64,000 bases of DNA from Phyllostachys edulis (taxonomy: Eukaryota > Streptophyta > Magnoliopsida > Poales > Poaceae). Every line of letters begins with the position of its first letter. Position 1 is the stretch's first letter. The DNA is taken from assembly GCA_036346405.1 (NCBI GenBank), contig CM070562.1, forward strand, positions 110,002,999 through 110,066,998, read 5' to 3'. The notes under the pieces are model-generated. The model searched no databases. It saw only the letters and a program-made list of their open reading frames with translations, and was not told the origin of the DNA. Below, piece after piece: positions 10,174 through 22,328 of this stretch. A program made the position numbers and the translations under genes.

Positions 10174-11709
10174 TAAATAAAGGGGTGCCTTTTTTGTCTG
10201 GCTTATAATAAGTTTAAGCCAATTTAAGCTTAAAAGCCATAAGCCATGGGAGAGGTGCTTTTTTTTAGCTTTTGTGAAATAGAATTTCTCTTTGCCACTA
10301 AAGTTCACTTAAATTACCCACGAAATGCCATTGGTATATAATTACAAACCGTTCCATTTTTTTCAATCGTTTCCACCGTCCCAACTCCCAACCCAACGTC
10401 TGCCCTTCACATCTCCCCTATCTCCCCTCCCTACGCGCGCTGGTCTCCCATCTCCCCTCCCGACGCCGCCGCTCTCCCATCTCTCCTCCCGTCGCCGCCC
10501 TCCCGACGCCGCCGCTCTCCCCTCCCAACGGCGCCGCCTCCTATCTCCCCTCCCGAACACCGCCGCCTTCCATCTCCCATCCCCATCGCCGCCACCTCCC
10601 ATCTGCCCTCCTGACAGTGCCGCCTCCCCTGCCCCAACGCCTCCTCCCCTGCACCGAATCTGCCTCCCGACGTCGCCTTGTCCTCTAGCACGGACGCCGC
10701 CTCTCCTCCTAGATCAAGCTGAGTCCAATTGAGTTTTGTTTTTGAATGATCCTTGAATTATTGATCACTGCAGTAGTGTCGGATGGACTGTTTTGTGTGT
10801 GTTTCGTGTCACGAAGATGAATTTGATCGCTGCAGTAGTGTCGGCATGAAGAACTGTAATTGGTTTGGAGAGCTCAGTTCTGTCATATTTCTATGCATTG
10901 ATCTTTGTTCTTGCTTGGATGCCATTAGGCTTTAGGATTATGATTCACAGCTTGATCTTCCTAATGCACCCCTTATAGATTAAACTTGAGACTGAGCGTG
11001 TATTAAATTTATGACTGATGGATTTCACAACATGGAAATTTTGTTGAATGCTGTTCAAGATATCATTGTCTTCTAATGCATGATCTGTTGTTGCTATATG
11101 CAAAACTGGCGATGATTCAGTTTGGTTTTTGTGTTTTTTTTTTCAAGAACGATTTTGGTTTCTGTGTTCTTATGTTGAAGATGCAACCTTATTGTCACTA
11201 ATATCACCAGCTTGACTGTTTGAACAAATCAACAAATCTAGGCATCGTTAGTTTTGACACTATATTTTTTATTACATATTTATGCTTAGAGATAGGAGGG
11301 CCTGACGATTCATTTCAGTTCCCACGTCATGCTTGAAGATACAATGTTGTTGCCATTCATGTCATTGCTTTGACAATTTGAACGGCTTAAGTCACTCTGG
11401 CATGGCAAAGTTTCAAATTGCATGTCTTAATTGCTTACCCTTACTGACAAAAACAACATTGTTAGTGCCACTCCAAGGGGATATAGGTCATTGTTAGTTT
11501 CATGGAGCCTAGTTGCTGCATTCCATAATTAGTAGTGCAATGGCTTCCTTTCTACATGTATATCTCTTTCACCTATGCTGCATATGCATGGATACGGTTG
11601 GGGATGTCCAAGGCTTGGGAATCCAACTGCACTTTTTGAATCCAGCTGCACCTTTTGATCATTATATTATGCCGTTACAAATTCTAAATCATCATGTAAA
11701 TTGTATATA

Positions 11710-12639
11710 TGGAACTAGTAGCTATTAGCAAGGCAACTTGGGATGCATTTGGCAATATGGCATTTTGTAAGATCTGTGCTGAGGAAGTTGGTGCTGAGAA
11801 TAGGCCATTGGGATGTTTGAATACTAGGGGTTACAAGAACCTTCAACAGAAGTTTTTTGAAAGGACAGGGAAAAAGCATGACAAAAAGCAACTAAAAAAT
11901 AAGTGAAAAACATTGAAAAAAGAATACAACTTGTGGAACGATTTGAAACAGAAAGCAACTGGGCTTGGTTGGGATCATCAAAAAGGAACTATATCTACAT
12001 CCAATGCTTGGTGGAAGGAGCACAAGGTAGTTATTGCAGAAACGTCTATTTATTAATGTGTATGATCTCATATTTTAATTTTAGCTAACTTCAGTTTTTT
12101 TAAATTATTTTTAGCAATATCCTAAACATTTTCGTGATGGACCACCTGAGAGCCTAGATGATATGGACCGTATGTTTGACAAGGCTCATGTTACGGGTAA
12201 CACTTCAACCATCCCGGGTGAGCCTACATAAGAAGACCAAATCGTTGTGGACATTGATTGTGCGGAGGACGGCGAGGAAGACGCCGCCGCTGATGGGGAG
12301 AACATTGAGGTTGTTCTGACGCGCTCAAGGTCGTAGAAGCGTGGGGCAAATAATATTAATCCTAGCCCAAAGAAGAACAAGAAAAATCCCATCGCTAGGG
12401 ATTTCAAGCGCATGGTGGACATTATGGCAAAATGTCCTGTTCAGAGTGGTCCATCCATAGCGGATGCTATGGATGTAGTTATTCAGGCTGGAGTAGTACC
12501 AGGAAGTGATGAACACTTCATTGCGACAAGGCTCTTTACTAAACTAGAAAATCGGGAAGTGTTTGTCACCATGAAGACCGATGAAGTAAAGATGAATTGG
12601 CTCAGGAGGATGTTTGATCTCAAGATGAAGAAAGATTAG
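11710..12639 (+). pseudogene. Harbinger ORF1, Myb/SANT-like DNA-binding protein, broken
   Basis: In PIF/Harbinger elements this protein binds the ends and brings in the transposase. The first block (from 11727) reads TWDAFGNMAFCKICAEEV, then RGYKNLQQKFFERTGKKHDK, EYNLWNDLK and NAWWKEHK. This is the Myb_DNA-bind_3 type domain, with an intron from about 12028 to 12112. The second exon (QYPKHFRDGPPESLDD onward) runs through an acidic segment to a C-terminus ending LRRMFDLKMKKD at 12639. Three in-frame stops break it: TGA at 11904-11906 where a Trp is expected, TAA at 12229-12231 and TAG at 12334-12336. The 5' end is not clear. It precedes the transposase in the same orientation. Confidence 0.82.
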
Positions 12640-13623
12640 ATCTTTTTTTTCCATTAATTTTTAAATTTGAAAACTATTCAGTGATAATCATGTAAGGGGT
12701 TGAAACTATTCAGTTATGTCGTACTCGTATTATTGTTACCTTATAATATGTTCTCAGTTAAACCATAATGGGGTTTAAACTATTCAGTTGTTGTCGTACT
12801 GATCTTATTGTTACCTTCTAATGTGTTCTCAATTAAATTATGTCCTGATATCATGTTCTATGTTACTAATTATTGTTATTATTTGTAGATGAGTTCATCA
12901 AGTGACATTGATGGTTCAACCACTGAGAGTGACATTGATGGTTCAACCATCGAGAGCGATTTAAGTAAAGATGATATCGAAAAAAACAAAAAAGAGGAAG
13001 TTACCATTTCAGGATTTTGTTGCAGCAGCTCGTTATGTAGGTATGCACTACTACGACACTTATCTAAACAAAAAGGAGAGGAGACAACCACTCCAAACTG
13101 GTTATGAATGGGTTGTTGAGCAACTAGACGATGAGAGAGATTGTTACTCGATGTTCCGAATGAGTAGGGCTGTTTTTGATAGTTTGCATGAAACTTTGGT
13201 TGCAAATTACGGCTTGAAATCAACTAGGACTATGACTTCCGTAGAATATTTGGCTATGTTCTTGTGGATAGTTGGTGGCCCTCAGTCAGTTACTCAAGTT
13301 CAAAACCATTTCAAAAGGTCAATGGAAACAATCAATAGAAAGTTTGGTGAAGTCTTAGAATGTGTCTATCTTTTATCTGAAGATAATATTAGACCAACGG
13401 ATCAGGAATTCACAACAGTGCATCCAAGACTTCTAGATAACCGATTTGCACCGCATTTTAACAATTGCATAGGTGCAATTGATGGCACACATGTGCATGT
13501 TGTTGTTCCGGCGGATGAGCAGGTTGCCCACACTGGTCATCATGGATATACGTCTCAAAACGTGATGGCGGTGTGTGACTTTGACATGAGGTTTACTTTT
13601 GTTGTCGCCGGATGGCCGGGTTC

Positions 13624-15193
13624 TGTAGTGTCGCGGGGTAGGCTACGATAGCTACAAACAAAAATTTCTACCACGCAAACCAGGAAGCCAAGCAAGTAGA
13701 TGATCACAGATCGTTACCACCAGACGCGCAGAGCAGCGGAAGAAGGGTTGGAGCAGCCTGGTCCAACGAAGGGCGCGCGATGTAGTGGTCGTAGTCGATC
13801 GTCCAACGTCCAGCAAGTCGATGCGGTGGTCGTAGTCGATCGTCCCCTCCAGCAACCTCTGTAGTTCCTCGTGAAGATCGCGGATCGTCCTCAAGCGCAA
13901 CAATCGTAGTAGCGCCTCTCAGTATCCACACGCCCGAGGCGGGAACAACCATACTGTTGGTGTGCTAGCACCAATTCGCACAGTAGAGCTCTCGTGAAGA
14001 TGGCGGCTAGGGTTTCGGTGGTGTTTTCGCGCACCTCCCAACAAATCATGCATCTCCTTATATAGTGCTCGTGATGATCCTATCCAAACACGCCATTTAA
14101 TCGTATTCGTCTTGGTTTGTTCCAACCTGCTTAAGTGTGTGACCACAGAGATTCATGTGTAATTGGTTGTGACTCGAAACCCTTTCCGATCACTAGTCGA
14201 AGCGGCTCCTAGCAGAACATAGTGATTCCCGAATACACACAAATTATATCGGATGAATCTTAATGCAATATGATCTACGACCAGGTCCTCATCACTTACG
14301 ACCAGGTCTATACTCTATACGACCAGTTCGTTTGTGGTCATGACCAGTTTGTAACACCTTACGACCAGGTTACGACCACTCTGGATTACGTTCGACCGCC
14401 TACGACCGATTCAGATCTCCATACGACGACCAGAATCGATCAAACCGAGTGACCTACTCGTGTATACTCCCTTTGCCTCACGATGTCCGGTTGAACTCCG
14501 TGAGATGTTGTGTCATCCATGGATGCTCAATTCTTTCTCAATCGAGTGTCGATAACTTCACGTGGTCGAACACTTGACTACTAGTGGCATGGCCATGCAC
14601 TTTCTTTATCCGATCACAACGAGGGGCCCAGACATCTCTCCGTTATGTTAGGAGGGCAAATCCCATATCCCACCAGTCACATTCCTCTCCATGTTTCACA
14701 AAGATACCCAAAGCTACCTTTATAACTACCCAATTACGGTGTAGCATTTGGCAACCCCTAAGAGTGCTATTACACATGTAGGAAACTATGATGATCTCAG
14801 GTCTAAGGATTATACATCATCATTGCTTGAGACCAACTAACGACACATAGAATCATAACAATCTCAATAGTGTCTCAAGGTGGGTCTAATCCAACATCAT
14901 GTTCTCTAACATGTGTCCATATTATTGGTTTGATATCTCCATATCTATGACTCGTGAAACATAGTCATCAACCAATACATATGCTAGTCTATTCATATGT
15001 GTCCTCATATGTTTCCAGGCCGAGAACGATAAGAATAACTATCGCAGAAATATATAGTTTCACAACCAAGTCACATACTTGATAATAAATATTAACAATA
15101 TTATTCTAGGAACAAGATAACACATTATCCAATGTCATGAACATAATGAAATATAATCATCTCTATGATTGCCTCTAGGGCATATTTCCAACA
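13624..15193 (-). mobile_element. Solo LTR, Angela/BARE-type Ty1/copia
   Basis: Read on the minus strand, it begins TGTTGGAAATATGCCCTAGA, the characteristic start of Angela/BARE/WIS-type copia LTRs. It ends CACTACA, so the 1,570 bp are bounded TG...CA. An exact 5-bp duplication GGTTC flanks it (13619-13623 and 15194-15198). Removing one copy of GGTTC plus the LTR restores the host reading frame of the transposase (WPGS followed by AHDTR). No internal retrotransposon sequence remains, so this is a solo LTR left by LTR-LTR recombination. Confidence 0.94.
14277..14381. repeat. Five-unit 21-bp tandem repeat inside the Angela-type LTR
   Basis: Five consecutive 21-bp units each begin with a variant of ACGACCAGGTC (starts 14277, 14298, 14319, 14340, 14361). 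The first 8-11 bases of each unit are conserved while the remaining ten vary, so selection or concerted change acts on the short core only, or the rest has drifted. Confidence 0.8.
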
Positions 15194-16280
15194 GGTTCAG
15201 CGCATGACACAAGGATTTTCAATAACACTTTGGACAAGTATTCAAACCGGTTTCCATATCCTCTTGAAGGTAATTAGCTTCTTTAATCATATAAATATTT
15301 ATTATGATAACATTCCAAATTTGTATTGTCAACATTTATAAGTTTCATGTATACAGGGAGATATTGTCTTGTTGATGCGGGTTAGCCCAATCGAAAGGGC
15401 TATCTAGCTCCTTACAAAGGACAAAAGTACCATCTACTAGAATTTCGCCATGGTCGACAACTGAGTGGGAAATACGAGGTGTTCAATTACGCTCACTCGT
15501 CTCTTCGCAATGTGATTGAGCGTTCCTTTGGCGTGTTGAAGATGAAATGGAGAATCTTGTTGGCATTGCCAAGTTACATAATGAAGATTCAAATGAAAAT
15601 TATAATTGCATGTATGATGCTACACAACTTCATTAGAGATAGTGCTTTACGTGATGAACTTTTTGAGAGATGTGATATTGACGAAGATTATGATCCAAAC
15701 GATACACAAACTAGATCATTTGGAGGGCACAATGTTAATGGATCAGCAATCGATGATAGAGATATGTGTGTCTTTCGTGATAGTATTGCTACTTTTTTAA
15801 TGGCCGCAAGAGGGTAAATAGATTACATTAGTATGATATATACATATTGCGGTGACAAGATAATTGCATCATATATGATTAAATATTATTTTGTTACTAT
15901 GTCATTTTGTTTGGTTGGCTGATGTTGGCATTTCTATATTAATTCCTCCTGTTGCGCAATGTCCAAAAGAAATACTTGCATGCACTACGAACGATATCCA
16001 TTTTGTTTCACATGTACAAATGTATTTATCGTCATATTTTTAGGTCCCATGAAAAAAAAACAGTTTAAATACATGCTTAACAAGGTCCTTTAAACCCTTA
16101 AGGGCATTTCAGACCTTTTATCATTCACACATAACTCAATAAGCCAACATCCTACAAAAAGTCTGACTACCAAACAACAAAGTTTAGCTTAAAAGCTTAG
16201 AGGCTTATAAACTGATTAAGCAAAAAAATTGACTTTAAACTATAAATCAAAAAGTCTAAGTCTAAACAAAAGCGGCCTTA

Positions 16281-17588
16281 CTCCAGCAACGAAGAACCCA
16301 TGCGAAAACGAAAAAAAAACGTTTTGAAACAACTTGCAGATTTTGTGGGCCGGCACGCCCACTTTCATCGAACCCATCGGAAGAAAGGAAGGTTGGACCG
16401 AATCGAGAGGAGGGTTTGGTAAGGTAAGGCCAGGCGGATACACATTTTCATGGCCCACTCGACGCTGGGCTCGTCCAGACACTGGGCCCGGTCAAACATG
16501 CTTTAGCTTTACTCTCTGCCAACGCAGCACGAGCAGACAGGTGTGTGGCTCGCATGGTGGAGCCAGACAGTAGCAACACTTCCGCGCGCTGGTCAGAGTA
16601 GCACTCACTACGTAAAGCTGGGGCGGTGGTCAAACTAGGAAATTAAGCTTCGATTTCGAGACGTCCGCGTGCGGCCGAACAGCGGCACAGAGCTGCTCGA
16701 TCGGCGAGCGTGACATTACGGTAGAGAGGATGCGTTTAGTCGGATGAGCTCGGGAGCTACAGTAACACTACAGTACTTATAAACAGCACCTATGGTATAA
16801 TATTTTCGCTACAGTGATTGCTGCAGTATCTGGGAACAATACATTCCTCGATCTCATCCTCTCATTTTCGATTCGACAGGCCGTACGTAATGTCGTGATA
16901 CTATTCGCCTGTGATATTACTATGTAATGTAATGATAGAGGATGCGTTTTCCAGCAGAAGGGCAGGGCAAAAAGACGACGCACTTTGCATAATATATGCA
17001 ACGACATGCCACACGCACAGTCAGGGGTGCATAGTACTTGTTGTATCGAGTTTTTTAAAAAAATTGATAGAGTTTAATTTAATATTATTTTATTTATAGT
17101 TTAAAAGTATTTTTAGAACCAAACTAACTTGTAAAAAAATCCAATTTTATTTAAAATTAACTCATTAATTTTTTTTACCATCAACGAGCGTAATTATTTT
17201 TTTGAATAGAGCCAGCGCAGCTAACTAATCTTTTTTCCCCCACCCGTACGCACAGCACACGGGAGCACGAGCAAGTCGGTCAAACAAAGAAATGCACCAC
17301 TGCGGCTGCAGTAGAAGCCAGCCGGTCATACTTTTCAGAAAGTGAAGCGAAGCAAACCACGCTGTCAGGCGCCATGCATGCATAGACTGTTGCTGTGCTG
17401 CACTTGCATGCGTGCGTGGAGGACAAATCCCGGCCGGCCTGGCCTGTCTTGTGCTTGTCATACTTTGCTTAATTCGCGGACTAAAAATCTTGGGTGAGAT
17501 TTTGCCCAACAGCAGGCAGATATGCAAAGATAATGCGTGATAGTGGCCATGCAAGTTAGAAACCAGTAACTGAGAAAACAATATTGAG
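16281..17588. other. Intergenic DNA, no gene recognised
   Basis: This follows the right target site of the PIF/Harbinger element. A direct repeat of GAGGATGCGTTT occurs at about 16727 and 16938. The stretch at 17040-17180 is very AT-rich. Short open frames (for example on the minus strand at 17225-17581) show no domain and are probably chance. Confidence 0.4.
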
Positions 17589-17776
17589 TTGTATGTACCA
17601 ATCAGTTTATTAAAAAACTTAAGCTTTCACATGTAGACTCTCTCATATCTAAAATGTGGATATAAATGAGTTGTAATTGTTTTTTTAATTACGCCAACTG
17701 GTCTTGAACTCAGGATCTCTTGGCTCTGATATCATATTAAGTTACATGCATCAATTAATTCACTAAAAAACTTAAG
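17589..17776 (-). mobile_element. TRIM/SMART-like miniature LTR element
   Basis: Two similar segments of about 35 bp (17589-17623 and 17741-17776), both ending ACTTAAG after a TAAAAAA or similar run, flank about 117 bp. Just inside the right copy, the minus strand reads TGATATCAGAGCC (17722-17734). This matches the usual copia primer-binding site TGGTATCAGAGCC, complementary to initiator tRNA-Met, apart from one base. Short LTR-like ends, a primer-binding site and no coding capacity are the hallmarks of terminal-repeat retrotransposons in miniature. Exact outer ends and a target-site duplication were not established. Confidence 0.55.
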
Positions 17777-19980
17777 TTGACAAGGAAAGACATAATTCAC
17801 TATTGCCTCAATAATTAGAAACAAAACTCATACTTGAGCAATTAGAAACAAAAGTGGCCGAAATATTCAACCTACATACGTTAAGAAACAGCGTTATATT
17901 GCAGACATGAATTAGTTTACCGTGTCCATCTCAATCCTCTCGTTTTGGTTATTTACATCTGACCAAACTCGGTCGATCTGTCGGTATAAAACTATTCCAG
18001 AGCATTCTGTAGGAACAAAACCTTACCTACTGCTTCCTTATATTGTACACTACTATCCAATTCAAGCACTGTGCCTTGGTCTACCTTTGGTCATGATCTC
18101 ACAACTTAGGGCATGTACATAAAAAAAAAACTGAATAACCTAGTAAACATGATATGATCTAACACTAACTGAGAGGGATCGATCTAGTGGAAGTTAAGCC
18201 AGGTAGCATCGATCGAGTAGAAAAAATCAACGCATAGGTAGTTAGACACGACAAGTAACATACTAGTACACTAGCTAGCCGCACTTGATCAAGTTAGCAT
18301 GCATCATCATCATCATCATGCAGTGCACACAAACAGGACCGGATCCACGCCTCGGTGCGGGGTGGAAATTTTGCCGGTGTTAAATCTCTTGAAAATCACC
18401 GAACATTCGAGCTCGCCCAAAAACAGCCAGTCCATACCGACGCTTGGGCCGTGGCCGGCTCCGCCCCTACACACGGATCATGTCGTCCAAATTCGATGTG
18501 GTCGGATTTCTTTAAAACACACTTACATATATAGAAAGCTAGCCCAAATGGGACTTAACACAAGGCAAATAAGCAACAGAGATGACAGATGCATTGACGC
18601 ATGCATGCATTACGCTGCTGCCATCCGACATTATTCTGTCGGTGTTTCTATATGAATTAATACGCATGACGGTAGACAATATGCAAGCTAGGGAATGTTA
18701 CAAGCTTCATCACCGCATTATACTACACTGTCCAGTGTCCAAGTTAGTTGCTTCTAGACAACCCTCTCGGTTAACCTAGATATTAAATGGACACTTGCGC
18801 TATAGCTAAATCACGAACATGATGTAGCTTGATTAATCAGCACTCGACCATTATTAGCTATAGCTGGAGCTTGCCATTGTCAGTTTTGTTTTTGTAAACT
18901 GAGCTTGCAATTAATTGTCAATTGAGCTAGCAAAGCTTGAAAAATGTTCAAGTCCACTAGCTGCATGTACTATTAATACTTTACCATATCTCTGATGGAA
19001 TTAGTTAGGTACATAAGCCATTTGAAGTAGCATCCTCTCTCTTTTATATATAAATTAATTTCATTTTGTATATATAGCTATATATCGACGCTCTTATTGG
19101 TTAGAGGTCACTGACCGACCTACCGATCTGCTTGCCTCGCGCAGCGACAGAGCCAATTCAGACAGACAGCAACTAATTAATCCCAATTAATATATTAATT
19201 ATATTATACTAGACTCCGTATCTTGCACAAACTGTTCATGGAATGGATATATCAGAAATGATATGTGAATAAAAAACCATATATATATTTTTTCTCCAGT
19301 TTAGAACTGTACACTACTGTGTACGCATGCATTCGATCGTCACACCAGCTGCAAATTAGCAGTTGCACAGACGACAGATGCAACATACATGTTCGATCCG
19401 ATTTGCTAAACATATATATATAGTATCATCCATCCATATCCCAAATCAATCAGTTTACAATCATAGTCAACATCAGGACTAGTCCTGATCGTGAACAAAC
19501 ATAAAGCTGCAGCCTTCATGGTGTGCCTGAAGATTCCATAAAGATCAACCGTCTTGTTCCTTGAAGAAGAATAAAAGAAATCTTTTGATGCATAAACATG
19601 CTTAACTGTGGTCCTATAATATGAATGAAAGGAATCAAAGCAAAGCAAAGGCTGGTTGGTTGGTTGATTGATTGATCGATTGATCAATGGCATGGCGGGG
19701 AGGGCTGAGGGGAACGCATGATCGATCAGAAAAAGCGAGCCATGGTCCTGCCCTGCTGCTACGCCATCTTCTATGACCATAAAGTTAGCAGACGCTAAAC
19801 TGTTTGCATTCTTCTATAGCTAGTATCTCATAATTAAGGAATAATCCAGAGGTGAAAACGTAAGTGAAGTGCGGTAATGCATATGATCCTTCGTACCCTT
19901 GTAGAGTCACATACATCTCAATAGGCATGAATGATGCATGGTGTCAATGGTCTGGTATCAATCTTACAAATGAATGTTGG
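17777..19980. other. Intergenic DNA, no gene recognised
   Basis: AT-rich sequence with many CTAGCTAG and TATATA stretches, a short CAT repeat at 18301-18319 and a TTGA/GATT-type simple repeat at 19655-19690. The open frame on the minus strand at 19406-19780 is long but lacks any recognisable domain or intron structure. I do not call it a gene. Confidence 0.4.
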
Positions 19981-19984
19981 AGAT

Positions 19985-20450
19985 GCTCCTTAAGTTAGAT
20001 CCACACAGAAAAAAGGCATAGAGATTTAGACAGGTTTGGGCTTTCTCCTGGGAAAATAATAACGCTACTCCTGTGTTGCCGTATTGACTATCTTTTTACA
20101 ATGGGGAAGAAAATCACTAGAACAAGACCTTAATGACTATTGTCTGCTGTCCGATTGCTTTCTTCGATGTCCACTGACTTTAGTCCTTATATAGCGCGTG
20201 AAGGGGTGACAGTTGTTCCATACCAAGAGACGTCTCCACGCTTGATGAAATGCGCATGTTGATGGAAGTTATTGTCAGAGAGACCACATCCCATGTCACC
20301 TTGCAGTTATGTCATAGACAGAGGCTTAATACGTGCAGTTACCCCGGAGAATAACAACGCATATTAACTAATGTGTGTATCAAATACAGCGCATAAGAGT
20401 CCCTAGTCGATTGGATCCACATGTCTGCAGGCTTTGTTGACTATAAGGTG
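19985..20450 (+). mobile_element. Probable LTR relic
   Basis: The stretch GATTTAGACAGGTTTGGGC...CTACTCCTGTG (20024-20075) resembles a block common in grass gypsy LTRs (GGTTCGGGCC...TACCCTACTCCTGTG). It is followed by leader-like sequence. Ends and target-site duplication are not visible, so this is a degraded fragment at best. Confidence 0.35.
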
Positions 20451-21216
20451 GTCGTAGTAAAACTTATGACCATAAGGTGGCCGTAGGAGTACTTACGACC
20501 ACTCATTTAAGTTTTTCCCTTATGAACGATAAAGAGTATACTTATGAATAATATGAAGATATTGCTACCTATAATAACAATTACAGATAAACAACTTAAT
20601 TAATTGAGGATTATTATATCTTTGTCACATGGTAAAAGATTACAACAATACCAGTTCAATGCAACTATCAATTGTCAAGTAATCTATCTAAATATGGACC
20701 ATTCTGAAAAGTCAACAATGTTATATGAGTAATGTATAATCTTTTAATTTACAGCATTTTTCTAAGTGTGACCGGAACCAAGCACTGAAAGAATGATGTG
20801 TAAGCTTTTTCAATCTTAGAGTGAACGCCATGGTAAAACTTATGACTACTGAAGAGTAATTTTAGCGCACGGGCTAGCTAGCTAGCTGCATATATCGGTC
20901 AGAATTCAGAAAGTGTGGTCATGGATCATGCTAGGTGTAGGGCCGGTGGATGCAGGGGAAAGGAGAGGAGAAAAGAACAAACGAACAAAGACAAGAAAGG
21001 AGAACATGGGGCTTGTTGTGGGGGCTGAGCGTCTGGCTGGGTGTGTGTGTTCAGTGAACTTCAGTCTTCAGTGATACGTGGGGCCTGCAGCACTGCAGCT
21101 AGCAGGGGCAGACACAGGAGACAGGAAGGCACATGCATCTCCATGCATGCTGCAGGACTGGTTCTTCTTCCTAGCTATCTCCCATCTGGGTTAACCAGCT
21201 TAACCAACTAGCTGTG

Positions 21217-21433
21217 GAGTTTTGGCTAAAATGACACGGTTTTTAATTGAAATAGCAAAAATAGTCTCCCGAACGAAATAACAAAAATAGCGACCCTACC
21301 ACGGAGTTAGCGGTAGGTGACCTGCCGCGATCTGTAGGTGTCCTCGGTAGAGGTGTCATTTTTACCATTCCATTGGTCGAGAGACTATTTTTACTATTTC
21401 ATCGCAAAATAGTGTCATTTTAGGCAAAAACAC
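21217..21433. mobile_element. Mutator-like MITE with 9-bp target-site duplication
   Basis: A 217-bp element lies between exact 9-bp repeats CTAGCTGTG (21208-21216 and 21434-21442). The ends are long imperfect inverted repeats of about 55 bp, with matching blocks CTAAAATGACAC, GAAATAG and AAAAATAGTCTC on both arms. A 9-bp duplication and long terminal inverted repeats point to the Mutator superfamily. There is no coding capacity. It lies about 0.9 kb downstream of the NAC gene's stop codon. Confidence 0.87.
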
Positions 21434-21442
21434 CTAGCTGTG

Positions 21443-22328
21443 CTATCTGCCTATCTCGGTCTTTACCTTGCAGTAGTCTCAAACTCGAAATGTCCATTGC
21501 AGCATTGCTGCTATGCTACACAGCTAGTCCACCACCACCATGGACAATGGGATATGCATATACATATGTACATACTGGCTTCTACTCTTACAAGTTACAG
21601 TGAATAGTAATGGATCAATCCGGCCGGTTATAGTTAACTTTTGTGGACAATTCCACACATGGATGATGCATGCATGGAAACTAGCAGTCTGCATGTAGTC
21701 ATTAATTGCGACCAGTGTAATGGAATATACATCGAGCTAGTCAAGCATGCAGCATGCATGTAGGGAAGGAATGTTCTCAAACAGTTAACGTACTTAGGAA
21801 CTAGGGCACCAGCATTCTGCATGCCGTATGTATGTTCGTTCGATGGCTCTTGAATTCTTCCGCCCCCCCACCATTTTCTTTTGCAGGCAGTAACTAGTAA
21901 TTCATCGTATCAACAAGGGATCCTCATGCCTATCATCAGTTTTTATGCAGGATATTGTTTTTATCGTCCATCAGTTGAGTCTCAAACTGTAGTGCCCATA
22001 GGTATATGCAAACTTATGATAGGAATGATGTAGTTACAGATATTAACAACAAAAAAGGTCCAAATTAATCCATTCCCCCCAACAAACAGAAATCGATCCA
22101 TACATACATATGTACATGGCAGCAGTTCCTTCAATCACAGCCTAATTAATTATATATCCCAAATGCAACACTGCCACTACAGCACTACTACACTACACAG
22201 GTGCATTACATGCACAACGAAATCTGCACAAATGTATATAGATCACGAACAAGTGAAATCAAATTGAGGTGTAGGTTATTACACACTGCTGCATGAGCAT
22301 GCAGTAGCTAGCTAGCAGCACCGCGATA
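21443..22328. other. Region 3' of the NAC gene
   Basis: AT-rich sequence without a recognisable gene. It contains the presumed 3' untranslated region and terminator of the minus-strand NAC gene; I could not place a polyadenylation site with confidence. Confidence 0.4.

Larger units (their letters stand above)
12889..15817 (+). pseudogene. PIF/Harbinger DDE transposase, split by a solo LTR
   Basis: DDE_Tnp_4-type transposase that would cut and join the element's ends. Parts: N-terminus from ATG 12889 (SSSSDIDGSTTESDIDGS), a frame change in an A-rich run near 12980, a helix-turn-helix region (MTSVEYLAMFLWIVGG..VQNHF), and the first catalytic Asp in GAIDGTHVH (13480-13500). A solo LTR occupies 13624-15193. 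Coding resumes at 15199 with AHDTRIFNNTLDKYS, which holds the second Asp. An intron follows (15270-15356, GT-AG), then the last exon with the catalytic Glu in NVIERSFGVLKMKWRIL, stopping at 15817. Besides the insertion there is an in-frame TAG at 15383-15385. All three catalytic residues survive in pieces, so inactivation was relatively late. Confidence 0.9.
7801..16277 (+). mobile_element. PIF/Harbinger transposon (outer element)
   Basis: The left end is GGGCCTCTTTGTTTAGGC and the right end is the complement of GGCCGCTTTTGTTTAGAC. It is flanked by a TTA target-site duplication (7798-7800 and 16278-16280), as this superfamily requires. It carries both genes of an autonomous element: a Myb/SANT-like gene (11710-12639) and a DDE transposase (12889-15817), each disrupted. 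Subtracting the two later insertions (7857-10176 and 13624-15198) leaves roughly 4.6 kb, a normal length for an autonomous member. The left subterminal part is rich in GGCTTA/TAAGCC repeats, followed by a CCTCCC-rich low-complexity stretch at 10380-10700. Confidence 0.88.

Noticed and set aside
17722..17734. tRNA gene or tRNA-derived SINE suggested by TATCAGAGCC
   Set aside because: Only the primer-binding complement is present; there are no A and B boxes or cloverleaf, so an LTR-type primer-binding site explains it better.
19406..19780. Minus-strand open frame of 124 codons
   Set aside because: No recognisable domain, starts and ends in AT-rich intergenic sequence with simple repeats.
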